From DTU032 sp964346175 (GTDB lineage: Bacteria > Bacillota > Clostridia > Saccharofermentanales > DTU023), in contig CAYFTG010000011.1 of assembly GCA_964346175.1 (NCBI GenBank), positions 1-46,107 of the forward strand: 46,107 bases of DNA, in the 5' to 3' direction. Made by a program: the position numbers and the translations under genes. Numbering within the stretch: the first letter of the stretch is position 1; every line of letters starts with the position of its first letter. A model generated the notes under the pieces. That model was not told the DNA's origin and did not search any database. It was given only the letters and a program-made list of their open reading frames with translations. Positions 39,951-46,107 of the stretch are shown here, piece after piece.

Positions 39951-40518
39951 TAAAAAGCTTAACGCGCTCGCTTAGTTCCAACTTGTCTTTTGCTGCCGGC
40001 TCTTCCAAGATATTGCCGAAGGGCATCTGCGCCAAAAGCACCCAGTCTTCCGGAACATCGAAGAGCTCGCGCAGGGCATCGTCAATTACGGGATTGTAAT
40101 GCTGCAATGAGGCGCCGAGCCCGAGGGAGCGCAAAGCCACCCAGATGGCGTGCTGCAACATGCCGTTGGACTGATTGGCCCAGATTGGGTAGTTTTCGGC
40201 ATAGCGCGGATATTTCTCCATGGCGGAGGCTACTGTTTTTTCATCATAATAAAAAAGCACTGTGCCATAACCGTTCTTGAAGCTGTCGATCTTTTCGCGC
40301 TTCACTTTGCCGCCGAATGCGTCATAAACTGCATCCCAGAGGCGGTCCTGATGCTCGCCGAGGGCTACGACGACGCGCTGGCTTTGCATGTTGTTGGCGT
40401 CGGGCACGTGATGGACTGCGTCGTTGATCGTCTCGAGAATTACGTCTTCGGAGACCGGAATGTTGCGGTCAATTTTGTAGTACGATCTGCGTTTTTTCAA
40501 AGCTTCGATAAATTTCAT
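39946..40518 (-). CDS. Nitroreductase family protein
   Basis: The 190-residue protein belongs to the oxygen-insensitive nitroreductase superfamily, FMN-dependent enzymes that reduce nitro groups, quinones or similar acceptors with NAD(P)H. It has KKRRSYYKIDRNIPV at the start for phosphate contact, ANNMQSQRVVVALGEHQDRLWD, and GMLQHAIWVALRSLGLGASLQHY in the middle. The size and NMQSQRV suit the Frm2/HBN1-like subgroup. ATG 40518 is preceded by AGAGAGGAA. It lies 99 bases after the pirin gene on the same strand, a plausible redox-stress pair. Confidence 0.87.
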   Translation of the reverse strand: MKFIEALKKRRSYYKIDRNIPVSEDVILETINDAVHHVPDANNMQSQRVVVALGEHQDRLWDAVYDAFGGKVKREKIDSFKNGYGTVLFYYDEKTVASAMEKYPRYAENYPIWANQSNGMLQHAIWVALRSLGLGASLQHYNPVIDDALRELFDVPEDWVLLAQMPFGNILEEPAAKDKLELSERVKLFK

Positions 40519-40617
40519 GTTGAATTCCTCTCTTTCATCCTGTGTGCATTTTAAGAAATGCCGTCAAGCAGCATTTCTTAAAGTAATTGATTTTATTTGC
40601 AGGGCAGCGAGGTCGGA

Positions 40618-41478
40618 CTATTCGGTCTGCATAGACTCGTCACCCTTTATTTCGTCTTTTATAAAGTTCCCTGAGCGCAAGTCCGCAAAAGCCTGCTGGA
40701 GGTCTGCTTGCGACGCCATTACGATCGGGCCGCCCCAAGCGACTTCTTCGTTCAGGCGCGGTGCGCTGAAGAAGAGGAGTTCAATCGGCTCTTTCGTGGC
40801 GGCTATCTCGACGGAATCGCCGTCAGTTGTGGAGACGGCCGTCTTTTCTGCGATCAGCTCACCGGCGATCTGAGCGTCGCCCAGCAAGGTGAAAAAGTAC
40901 GCACTATGCCCCTTCGGCACGGCAATATTTATTGCCGAATCCTGCTCCAATTGGATGGAGTAAAAGTGGGCCTTAATGTGCTCGGGCTGAAAAGCCTGAT
41001 GCCCGGCAAATTCTCCTGAAATGACGCGGACCTTGCCGCCGGCTACGGGCACGTCAACAATCTGATCGGCCTCGATTGAATGATAGGCGGGTGGGCACAT
41101 TTTTTCGTCGGCGGGCAAGTTGAGCCATAACTGTACGCCCAGCATGCGCTCGACGGGCTGCGGCATTTCCTCGTGCATGATGCCTGAACCAGCCGTCATC
41201 CATTGCACCTCGCCGTCTCGAATCACGCCTTTGTTGCCGAGACTGTCCTTATGATTCAGTTCGCCGGAGCTCATGTAGGTGATGGTTTCAATTCCGCGAT
41301 GCGGGTGTAGGGGGAATCCGGCGATGTAGTCGTCGGGGTTTCTGCTGTCAAAAGAGTCCAGCATTAGAAAAGGATCATAATCCTCTACGGTTTTATGACC
41401 CAAAACTCTAACTAATTTGACACCGGCCCCATCTTGCGTGCGGTAGCCTGTGACTTTTTTCCTGATTTGTCTTGTCAT
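40618..41478 (-). CDS. Pirin family protein
   Basis: The 286-residue protein is a bicupin of the pirin family. The metal site of the N-terminal cupin is present: His58 and His60 (FPLHPHRGIET), His102 and Glu104 (GSGIMHEEMP). The C-terminal cupin (about 170-250) has lost metal residues, as usual. Bacterial pirins oxidise quercetin-like flavonoids or bind partner enzymes; the role here is not known. The start is ATG 41478 with AGGAGT upstream. The nitroreductase gene follows on the same strand. The last dozen residues (KGDESMQTE) are not family sequence. Confidence 0.9.
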   Translation of the reverse strand: MTRQIRKKVTGYRTQDGAGVKLVRVLGHKTVEDYDPFLMLDSFDSRNPDDYIAGFPLHPHRGIETITYMSSGELNHKDSLGNKGVIRDGEVQWMTAGSGIMHEEMPQPVERMLGVQLWLNLPADEKMCPPAYHSIEADQIVDVPVAGGKVRVISGEFAGHQAFQPEHIKAHFYSIQLEQDSAINIAVPKGHSAYFFTLLGDAQIAGELIAEKTAVSTTDGDSVEIAATKEPIELLFFSAPRLNEEVAWGGPIVMASQADLQQAFADLRSGNFIKDEIKGDESMQTE

Positions 41479-41810
41479 ATAAAAATAACTCCTAGGTTTG
41501 CGCTGTGTGAGCTGCGCTGCGTGTGTTGCGAAGCGTGAGCTGCGCTGCGCATTGTGATTTTTTTACTTACATTATTTTAACAAATACGTAATCTTGAATT
41601 CTATGAGTGAGGTTACAGTTTTGAAAAGGGCTAGATTTTCGGGGATTCGGGTTGGCTCGGATCGCTGTGTGGGAGCTTGGGTGATTCATACCTATGTTAC
41701 AGCTGACTGCGAAAATCGAAATATATCAAAATTTGCGTTATTCTAAAAACGAACAACCGTAGTGGCCGCTGTGAGAAGGGCGGCCGGCAGCTTTAGCTAG
41801 GAGCGTAAAA
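41479..41810. other. Divergent intergenic region between pirin and the membrane protein cluster
   Basis: 332 bases with no gene. GTGAGCTGCGCTGCG occurs twice (about 41506 and 41537), an unusual direct repeat of unknown meaning. The middle is A/T-rich and should hold the divergent promoters, but no confident -35/-10 pair was found. TAGGAGCG just before 41811 is the ribosome binding site of the next gene. Confidence 0.5.
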
Positions 41811-42491
41811 ATGGAGAAACTAGATCAGTACATCAGTGGACTTTTTGCGCGAATGCCTGATACGGCAAACCGCATTGAGCTGGAATCGAAAGTTCGGCAC
41901 GAAGCTGGTGAGCGCTACCGTGTGTTGCTGGACGAGGGCTATAACGAGGCAGAGGCCTTGGGACTGGTCATCCCGCGCATTAATGAGCAGGAAATTGTGA
42001 AGCAGCTGCATTATCCTGGACCGGTTGGGCCGGTGGGCGGCGAGGTTGCTCCGGGGTCGGTTGGGCCGGTGGGTCCTGCGCATTATGGCGGGGCTGCATA
42101 CGGCGAAAGTGTTTTTTACTATCCGAAAAGGTCGGAGGCTGAGCAGGCTAAAATTGACCGGATGGTTGCCGAGTATAATCATTTTCGTCCGCGCTTTAAC
42201 TTGGCCATGGCGATCGTTTCTTTCTTGGTAGTGGTTGGCATAGTGTTGGCCATCTGGTTGGGTATTCAATATGAAAACCCTGCCTATGTGGTCGTTGGGT
42301 TTTTCGGCCCGGTGGCTGTCGCGGTCTTTATCTTTGTACTATTTGGTATGCGACAGGCGTCTTTCACCAGCTATTTTCGGGCCAAGGAATTTTACGAATA
42401 TCTCAGCCCGGAAGTGTCTGATAAGCTGAGACGGCAAAAAGCGCGCTACCGCGACTATACGGGCGAGCGGCGCTTCCGAGAGTTTGATTAG
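41811..42491 (+). CDS. Helical-prefix (HAAS/permease-prefix-like) membrane protein, member 1
   Basis: The 226-residue protein starts with a helical domain (1-65: MEKLDQYISGLFARMPDTAN ... EAEALGLVIPRI) resembling the HAAS/DUF1700 or permease-prefix helical domains. Then comes a GPVGPVGG-type collagen-like linker (about 70-90), two membrane helices (about 132-178: NLAMAIVSFLVVVGIVLAIW and YVVVGFFGPVAVAVFIFVLF) and a basic tail. The central segment is shared with member 2 (42580). It is first of three related genes in one direction, likely an operon. The function is unknown. No PadR-type regulator is beside it. Confidence 0.7.
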   Translation: MEKLDQYISGLFARMPDTANRIELESKVRHEAGERYRVLLDEGYNEAEALGLVIPRINEQEIVKQLHYPGPVGPVGGEVAPGSVGPVGPAHYGGAAYGESVFYYPKRSEAEQAKIDRMVAEYNHFRPRFNLAMAIVSFLVVVGIVLAIWLGIQYENPAYVVVGFFGPVAVAVFIFVLFGMRQASFTSYFRAKEFYEYLSPEVSDKLRRQKARYRDYTGERRFREFD

Positions 42492-42579
42492 ATCCGGCGT
42501 TGTGTTGAAGTGGCGGCGGGTCTTTTTTAATAATTTGGAATTGTAGTTTATAAAAGATCTATCTTTGAGGAGGTTTACT

Positions 42580-43449
42580 ATGAGTGATTTGAATAAATAC
42601 TTAGATACGGTCTTAGCGGGCTATCCGGACAGTGAGTCCAAGGATAAGCTGAAGGAAGGTGCGCGGGCGAAGTACGATGCTAGGCGCAATGATGGTATGA
42701 GTGAGGCGGAGGCGCTGGGCTCGGTGATCCAGGAGTTGGATCTGGAGTCGCTGCGTCAGTCGTTGGATGCTGAGGCGGCGGCCGCAGTGCAAGGCGAGGA
42801 TGGCGAGCCGGCTCCGGAGCAGCGTGCGCGGAGCCGCGAGTGGCAGGATCCGCATGAGACGTGGCAAGGTCAGCAGCGTGCTGAGTGGCGGCGCGATGGC
42901 GGCGAGCAGGGGTGGCAAGCAGCGCCGCCGATGTATGGCTTTGGCGGGGCGCATGCGTCTGAAGAGGAAAAGATGGAGATGGCGGCGGCTTTCCGGAAGT
43001 TTCAGCCGCGCTTTACTGTGGGTATCGCTCTGGGCGTTGTGCTCAGTATTGTGGGTATTGTCTTGGCGGCTCTTGCCGGGATTTACTATACGAATCCTGC
43101 GTACGTTGTGATAGCATTCTTTGCGCCGGTGGCTGTTGCGATCTTCCTTTTCATTGTATTTGGGATGCGCTATTCGAGCTTTATGAGCTTTTTCCGCGCA
43201 AATCGCATGTACGAATATCTGAGTGCGGATGAGGCGGACAGAATGATTAAGCAGGAATATCGTTATAGGATGCAAACCGGGCCCAAGGGATACGCCAAGG
43301 AGAGTCGACGTGAGGCTGCCAGTTCTGTACTTTGGCTTGTGGCGGTGATTGCCTTCCTTTTGTTGGGTTTCTTGGGTAATCTCTGGCATCCGGGCTGGAT
43401 AGTGTTTTTGGTGGCAGCAGCGATTCAGACGCTGATATCTTTGCTCTAG
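42580..43449 (+). CDS. Helical-prefix membrane protein, member 2 (full architecture)
   Basis: The 289-residue protein has the helical prefix (1-60: LNKYLDTVLAGYPDSESKDK ... EAEALGSVIQELD), then a long Glu/Gln/Arg/Trp-rich linker (about 60-130), a middle pair of helices (about 155-205: GIALGVVLSIVGIVLAALAG, VVIAFFAPVAVAIFLFIVF), and a third pair near the end (about 250-289: SSVLWLVAVIAFLLLGFLGN, HPGWIVFLVAAAIQTLISLL). The middle pair is like member 1 and the last pair like member 3, so member 2 unites both. ATG 42580 follows GAGGAGG; the frame is open 15 bases further left. Linker function and partners are unknown. Confidence 0.72.
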   Translation: MSDLNKYLDTVLAGYPDSESKDKLKEGARAKYDARRNDGMSEAEALGSVIQELDLESLRQSLDAEAAAAVQGEDGEPAPEQRARSREWQDPHETWQGQQRAEWRRDGGEQGWQAAPPMYGFGGAHASEEEKMEMAAAFRKFQPRFTVGIALGVVLSIVGIVLAALAGIYYTNPAYVVIAFFAPVAVAIFLFIVFGMRYSSFMSFFRANRMYEYLSADEADRMIKQEYRYRMQTGPKGYAKESRREAASSVLWLVAVIAFLLLGFLGNLWHPGWIVFLVAAAIQTLISLL

Positions 43450-43487
43450 GGGAAGATATCGGGTGTCGGGAGTTGAGCTTTGTGCTT

Positions 43488-43540
43488 GGTTCAGATTCGT
43501 GCCAGGTTCAGATTCGTGCCAGGCACAGATCTTGACTTGT
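43488..43540. repeat. GTGCCAGGCAC-family repeat pair (degenerate 43499-43509, core 43516-43526)
   Basis: A degenerate GTGCCAGGTTC and an exact core 17 bases apart, each preceded by TTCAGATTC, so the left half of the element is duplicated. It lies between members 2 and 3 of the helical-prefix genes. Confidence 0.9.
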
Positions 43541-43572
43541 TGGTGCGCTAGGTAGCTGCTAGCGAATGAAAG

Positions 43573-44007
43573 TTGAAGGTAAAGCTTATAGATCAAATTG
43601 AGAGCTATATAAGAAATATTTTTTCTTCCTTTCCTCCGGGCTTGAACCGTGATGACATGGAAGCGAAGGTTTTACGTGAAAGTCAGCAACGTTACAGATA
43701 CCTCATACAAGAAGGACGGAGCGAGCAAGAGGCTCTGGGGATGGTATTCCAAGAAATTGATGTCGAATCCATCAAAAGAAATTTTGCTGAGGAAGAAGCA
43801 CGTTATAGGAATTATAGTCAAAGGGATGTCAGTCAATATGAGAAGGCTGAGAAGCGTGAACGCCTGCGCAGAATTCTGAGCGCTATACTCTGGCCGGTCA
43901 CTACTATTGCCTATCTTTTGATGGGTTTCTTAGCAGACCTGTGGCATCCCGGCTGGATCATCTTCGTGGTCGCGAGCGTTTTACAGCGGCTGATTGCTAT
44001 GATCTAG
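43573..44007 (+). CDS. Helical-prefix membrane protein, member 3
   Basis: The 144-residue protein has the helical prefix (1-65: LIDQIESYIRNIFSSFPPGL ... EQEALGMVFQEIDVESIKRN), a charged stretch, and a helix pair at the end (about 98-144: RRILSAILWPVTTIAYLLMG and LADLWHPGWIIFVVAS) that matches the last pair of member 2. It lacks the middle pair. The start is uncertain: TTG 43573 with a weak site is the best candidate; an ATG seven bases upstream is in another frame. A repeat lies 45 bases before it, so the 5' end may have changed. Confidence 0.62.
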   Translation: MKVKLIDQIESYIRNIFSSFPPGLNRDDMEAKVLRESQQRYRYLIQEGRSEQEALGMVFQEIDVESIKRNFAEEEARYRNYSQRDVSQYEKAEKRERLRRILSAILWPVTTIAYLLMGFLADLWHPGWIIFVVASVLQRLIAMI

Positions 44008-44010
44008 TTG

Positions 44011-44058
44011 GTTTTTGTGCCAAGTTGATTTTCGTGCCAGGCACGAAAATCGATTAAG
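44011..44058. repeat. GTGCCAGGCAC-family repeat (core 44034-44044) at a gap
   Basis: A half copy (GTTTTTGTGCCAAG, 44010-44023) runs into a full palindrome AAGTTGATTTTC-core-GAAAATCGATT. Four bases later the sequence enters a 100-N gap. Confidence 0.94.
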
Positions 44059-44061
44059 TAG

Positions 44062-44161
44062 NNNNNNNNNNNNNNNNNNNNNNNNNNNNNNNNNNNNNNN
44101 NNNNNNNNNNNNNNNNNNNNNNNNNNNNNNNNNNNNNNNNNNNNNNNNNNNNNNNNNNNNN
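44062..44161. other. Assembly gap (100 N) at a palindromic repeat
   Basis: 100-N placeholder directly after a near-perfect palindromic repeat and just before the nitrilase-family gene, whose end is intact. Confidence 0.97.
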
Positions 44162-44170
44162 CCCTACAGT

Positions 44171-44911
44171 CTACTCCAATTCGAAGGTCAAAAGACACTC
44201 CAGCCCGGGATCACAGCCTGCAAGCTCCTTCCCCTGCTGCCAGATATAAGCTCCACCTTTGGCACCCTCAATATTCTGACGCACATTGTTTATGAAGAAG
44301 ATAGGCTTGGCCAAAATCTGACTACGTTGCCGATATTCATCATGGACCTTCTCGCTCCACTCTTCCACCAGATAATCGCAGTGCACCGGCCAGATAAACG
44401 CATCAACTTCCGGGTCGATCGCAACTATCTGATCAAGCAGCTCATCCTCCCAGAAATCACCACAAATCATCACACCAAACTTCTTCCCACCATATTCAAA
44501 GACAGGAAAATCCTTGCCCATACGATATTCTGCGTTCGCCTCCGGCTTTCTCCAGCCACGAGATACACGTTGGTACTTCACGAGCGGCTCACCTTCCTCA
44601 TCAACAATGAGATAGGTACAGAAAATACCACCATGATCATTTTCAAAAAACCCAAAGCCCAAAGCCGTATCGTATTTAATTGCCAGCTGACGTGTTTTGG
44701 CAACTTCGGGACTGTTCAAACCCAAAGCAACCCTTTTGATATCGTGCTCATAATTGAAACTCAAGGCTTCAAAACCATGCAAATAGGCTTCGCCAAAGAG
44801 AACCAATTGCGAACCTTCTGCTGCCGCCTCGGCTAGCATTTTCTCCATACTGTCGCGATTTGCCTCAAGATCGTTATCCAGACTTAAGCTAGCTGCTAAA
44901 GAAACTATCAT
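44171..44911 (-). CDS. Carbon-nitrogen hydrolase (nitrilase superfamily) protein
   Basis: The 246-residue protein has the nitrilase-superfamily fold signatures: Glu41 in VLFGEAYLHGF and the nucleophile Cys150 in VMICGDFWED. The Lys of the usual Glu-Lys-Cys triad normally lies in a Y-R-K-type motif; here the aligned part is Tyr113-Gln114-Arg115 (KYQRVSRGW), so Arg seems to replace it, although Lys112 or Lys122 could serve. These enzymes hydrolyse amides or nitriles in the cytoplasm. AAGGAGGAAAAA before ATG 44911 is a strong ribosome binding site. The substrate is unknown. Confidence 0.83.
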   Translation of the reverse strand: MIVSLAASLSLDNDLEANRDSMEKMLAEAAAEGSQLVLFGEAYLHGFEALSFNYEHDIKRVALGLNSPEVAKTRQLAIKYDTALGFGFFENDHGGIFCTYLIVDEEGEPLVKYQRVSRGWRKPEANAEYRMGKDFPVFEYGGKKFGVMICGDFWEDELLDQIVAIDPEVDAFIWPVHCDYLVEEWSEKVHDEYRQRSQILAKPIFFINNVRQNIEGAKGGAYIWQQGKELAGCDPGLECLLTFELE

Positions 44912-45273
44912 AGATTTTTCCTCCTTATCTATAAGTGATCAACAAGCAAGTTGTATCCTGCTCTCGCTGTTCCGCAAATTCAGTATATCCCAAGCCGAAA
45001 TTGGCGCGCAGAACATATGCGCTACAAAGTCCACGGAATTTACCGCCCTTCTACCGCTTTCGTGCCTGGCACAGAAATCAACTTACCGCCCGTCTACCGC
45101 TTTCGTGCCTGGCACAGAAATCAACTTAGCTGCCTCTTCCCTCTCTGCCGCGAGATTACAGCCATTCACATAGCATTCGTAATGTAGGGCACCATAGTAT
45201 AGATTTGCTTTGCTTATACTTAGCAATAGGACTCTCAGATTGTTTGCTCCAAACAAGAAAGTGAGGCAAGCTC
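44912..45273. repeat. Intergenic region with a repeat pair (cores 45062-45072, 45105-45115)
   Basis: Two exact cores 43 bases apart in the same orientation, each inside a near-identical unit CTACCGCTTTC-core-AGAAATCAACTTA. It is effectively a 43-base tandem duplication. To the right, TATACT (45215-45220) may be the -10 of the PepSY lipoprotein gene. No gene is supported in the rest. Confidence 0.9.
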
Positions 45274-46002
45274 ATGAAAATTCATTTAATTAAAATATTT
45301 ACTGTCCTTACGGTTTTGAGTCTTATCTTCGTAGTTGCTTGTGATCGCATAGATGACCCGGTCGACACCATACCCAGTGATATGCCGACTCAAACCCCAG
45401 GTGAAACTACGGACGAGACCCCGGCAATGACCACCCCTCCTGCAGCAACGGATCCTGCAGCAACGGATCCGGTGGCAACAGATCCGGCTAGTACTGATGG
45501 TGTGACTACCCCAACCCCCGACGGAGGAGAACTCCTCTTGTCGGCCGCAGACGCGCGAGCAATGGTTCTAGAAGATTTTGGTAGCCCCTCGATCATCCAA
45601 AAAATCGAGTACAACTACGATGACGACAATCCCCTCTACAAAGGCGAAGGCCGCAGAGACGGCAGCAAAGTGGTCTTTGAGCTAAGCGCCGTTAGCGGCG
45701 AATTCGAAAAGTGGGACATAGACGACAATAACGGTTGGGACGATTTCCAGCACGCCCTTGACTCCATGATCACCATGGAAGAAGCAGCAGAGAGCGTAAT
45801 CGAAAGATCCGGAGTCGACGAGACCTTCGTCCAGAAAATCGAGTTCGACTGGGACGAAGATGAGCCGGAGTATAAAGGCGAGGCCTTTAGCGAAGGTTTT
45901 AAGTATCAGTTCGAGATCGATGCCTACACAGGTGACTTCGATGAATGGGACGTTGATGACGATGACGATACTTGGGCCGAGCAATACCACAATGTTCGCT
46001 AA
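45274..46002 (+). CDS. Lipoprotein with two PepSY-like domains
   Basis: The 242-residue protein has a signal sequence and lipobox VVAC (Cys near 23). A Thr/Pro/Asp-rich linker with repeated ATDPAATDPVATDPAST (about 40-80) follows, then two related units of about 70 residues. Each unit has a helix (ADARAMVLEDFGS; MEEAAESVIERSG) followed by IQKIEYNYDDDNPLYKGEG or VQKIEFDWDEDEPEYKGEA and a strand ending FEKWDIDDN or FDEWDVDDD: the PepSY/YPEB pattern. PepSY lipoproteins often inhibit proteases at the cell surface. AAGTGAGG lies upstream of ATG 45274. The Asp-rich ends suggest calcium binding, but this is a guess. Confidence 0.85.
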   Translation: MKIHLIKIFTVLTVLSLIFVVACDRIDDPVDTIPSDMPTQTPGETTDETPAMTTPPAATDPAATDPVATDPASTDGVTTPTPDGGELLLSAADARAMVLEDFGSPSIIQKIEYNYDDDNPLYKGEGRRDGSKVVFELSAVSGEFEKWDIDDNNGWDDFQHALDSMITMEEAAESVIERSGVDETFVQKIEFDWDEDEPEYKGEAFSEGFKYQFEIDAYTGDFDEWDVDDDDDTWAEQYHNVR

Positions 46003-46069
46003 GTAATTAATAAGACAAGAAATACAACAAGAAATGTAATCCTTTCTTTTTTCTCCTCGAATCAAGAGT

Positions 46070-46100
46070 AGCCCCGCTCCCCCAGGCGGGGTTATTCTTT
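46070..46100 (+). terminator. Intrinsic terminator of the PepSY lipoprotein gene
   Basis: GCCCCGC and GCGGGGT pair around a CTCCCCCAG loop, followed by TTATTCTTTTG. Confidence 0.85.
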
Positions 46101-46107
46101 TGTCTGG

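Noticed and set aside
4890..45128. GTGCCAGGCAC as an operator for one transcription factor
   Set aside because: Copies lie after stops, between convergent genes, inside 3' coding ends and in tandem pairs, with arms up to 17 bp and shared tails. This fits a mobile REP-like element better than a regulator site.
4890..45128. CRISPR array or integron attC sites
   Set aside because: Copies are scattered between unrelated genes with no uniform spacers, cas genes or integrase; attC core sites are absent.

Overview
The window looks like a scaffold from an uncultured low-to-mid GC Bacillota (class Clostridia) genome. The basis is strong AGGAGG-type ribosome binding sites, many genes joined by ATGA overlaps, and families typical of Clostridia: DUF1836, DUF3048/YerB-like, ECF vitamin transporter, tandem YdcZ-type DMT transporters, an N-terminal Cys-cluster Mrp ATPase and a sigma factor plus membrane anti-sigma pair. 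Six N runs (five of 100 bases, one of 25) are scaffold gaps; two cut genes and one hides a gene start. No rRNA, tRNA, CRISPR array or prophage module was recognised. The species is not identifiable from the sequence alone.

Layout. 0.4-4.4 kb: flavin reductase-like protein, a phospholipase D/cardiolipin synthase-like protein cut by a gap, a YgiD-type dioxygenase, a short DUF1801 protein and a small membrane lipoprotein. 4.5-12.8 kb: cold shock protein, a possible 25-codon leader peptide and mgtE, a macro-domain/HTH fusion, a DJ-1/PfpI protein, a GNAT, a phosphoribosyltransferase, a DUF3783 protein, aspA, and two prepilin-like genes, one with a stop codon in its leader. 13.1-19.9 kb: DUF488 plus CopB-like ATPase, DUF3048 lipoprotein plus AAC(6')-like acetyltransferase, and an ABC exporter overlapping trmO. 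20-26.2 kb: lipoprotein, membrane acyltransferase and GDSL esterase on the minus strand, then DUF1836 and an ECF transporter (S, T and fused A1-A2). 26.4-30 kb: sigma factor, membrane anti-sigma/serpin fusion and serpin lipoprotein. 30-34 kb: three paralogous DMT transporters with a RAYT transposase between the second and third. 34.3-41.5 kb: catalase, a beheaded DUF4097 gene, Mrp, PAP2 phosphatase, an Abi_2 protein, nitroreductase and pirin. 41.8-46 kb: three related helical-prefix membrane proteins, a nitrilase-family protein and a PepSY lipoprotein.

Two things stand out. (1) 26399-29938 encodes an ECF-type sigma factor, overlapped by a membrane protein whose short cytoplasmic head fits an anti-sigma and whose outer part is a complete serpin, followed by a second serpin made as a lipoprotein. 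This would suit a protease-sensing and protease-inhibiting circuit at the cell surface; the function is inferred. (2) A palindromic element with core GTGCCAGGCAC (central A or T) occurs 30 times exactly, plus four variant or cut copies, almost only between genes. It often sits as spaced pairs, supplies stop codons and C-terminal codons to neighbouring genes, borders three assembly gaps, and flanks a RAYT-family HUH transposase on both sides. This is the layout of a REP/RAYT system in a Clostridia genome. By eye, several changes in strand composition fall at these repeats, which would fit repeat-linked inversions.
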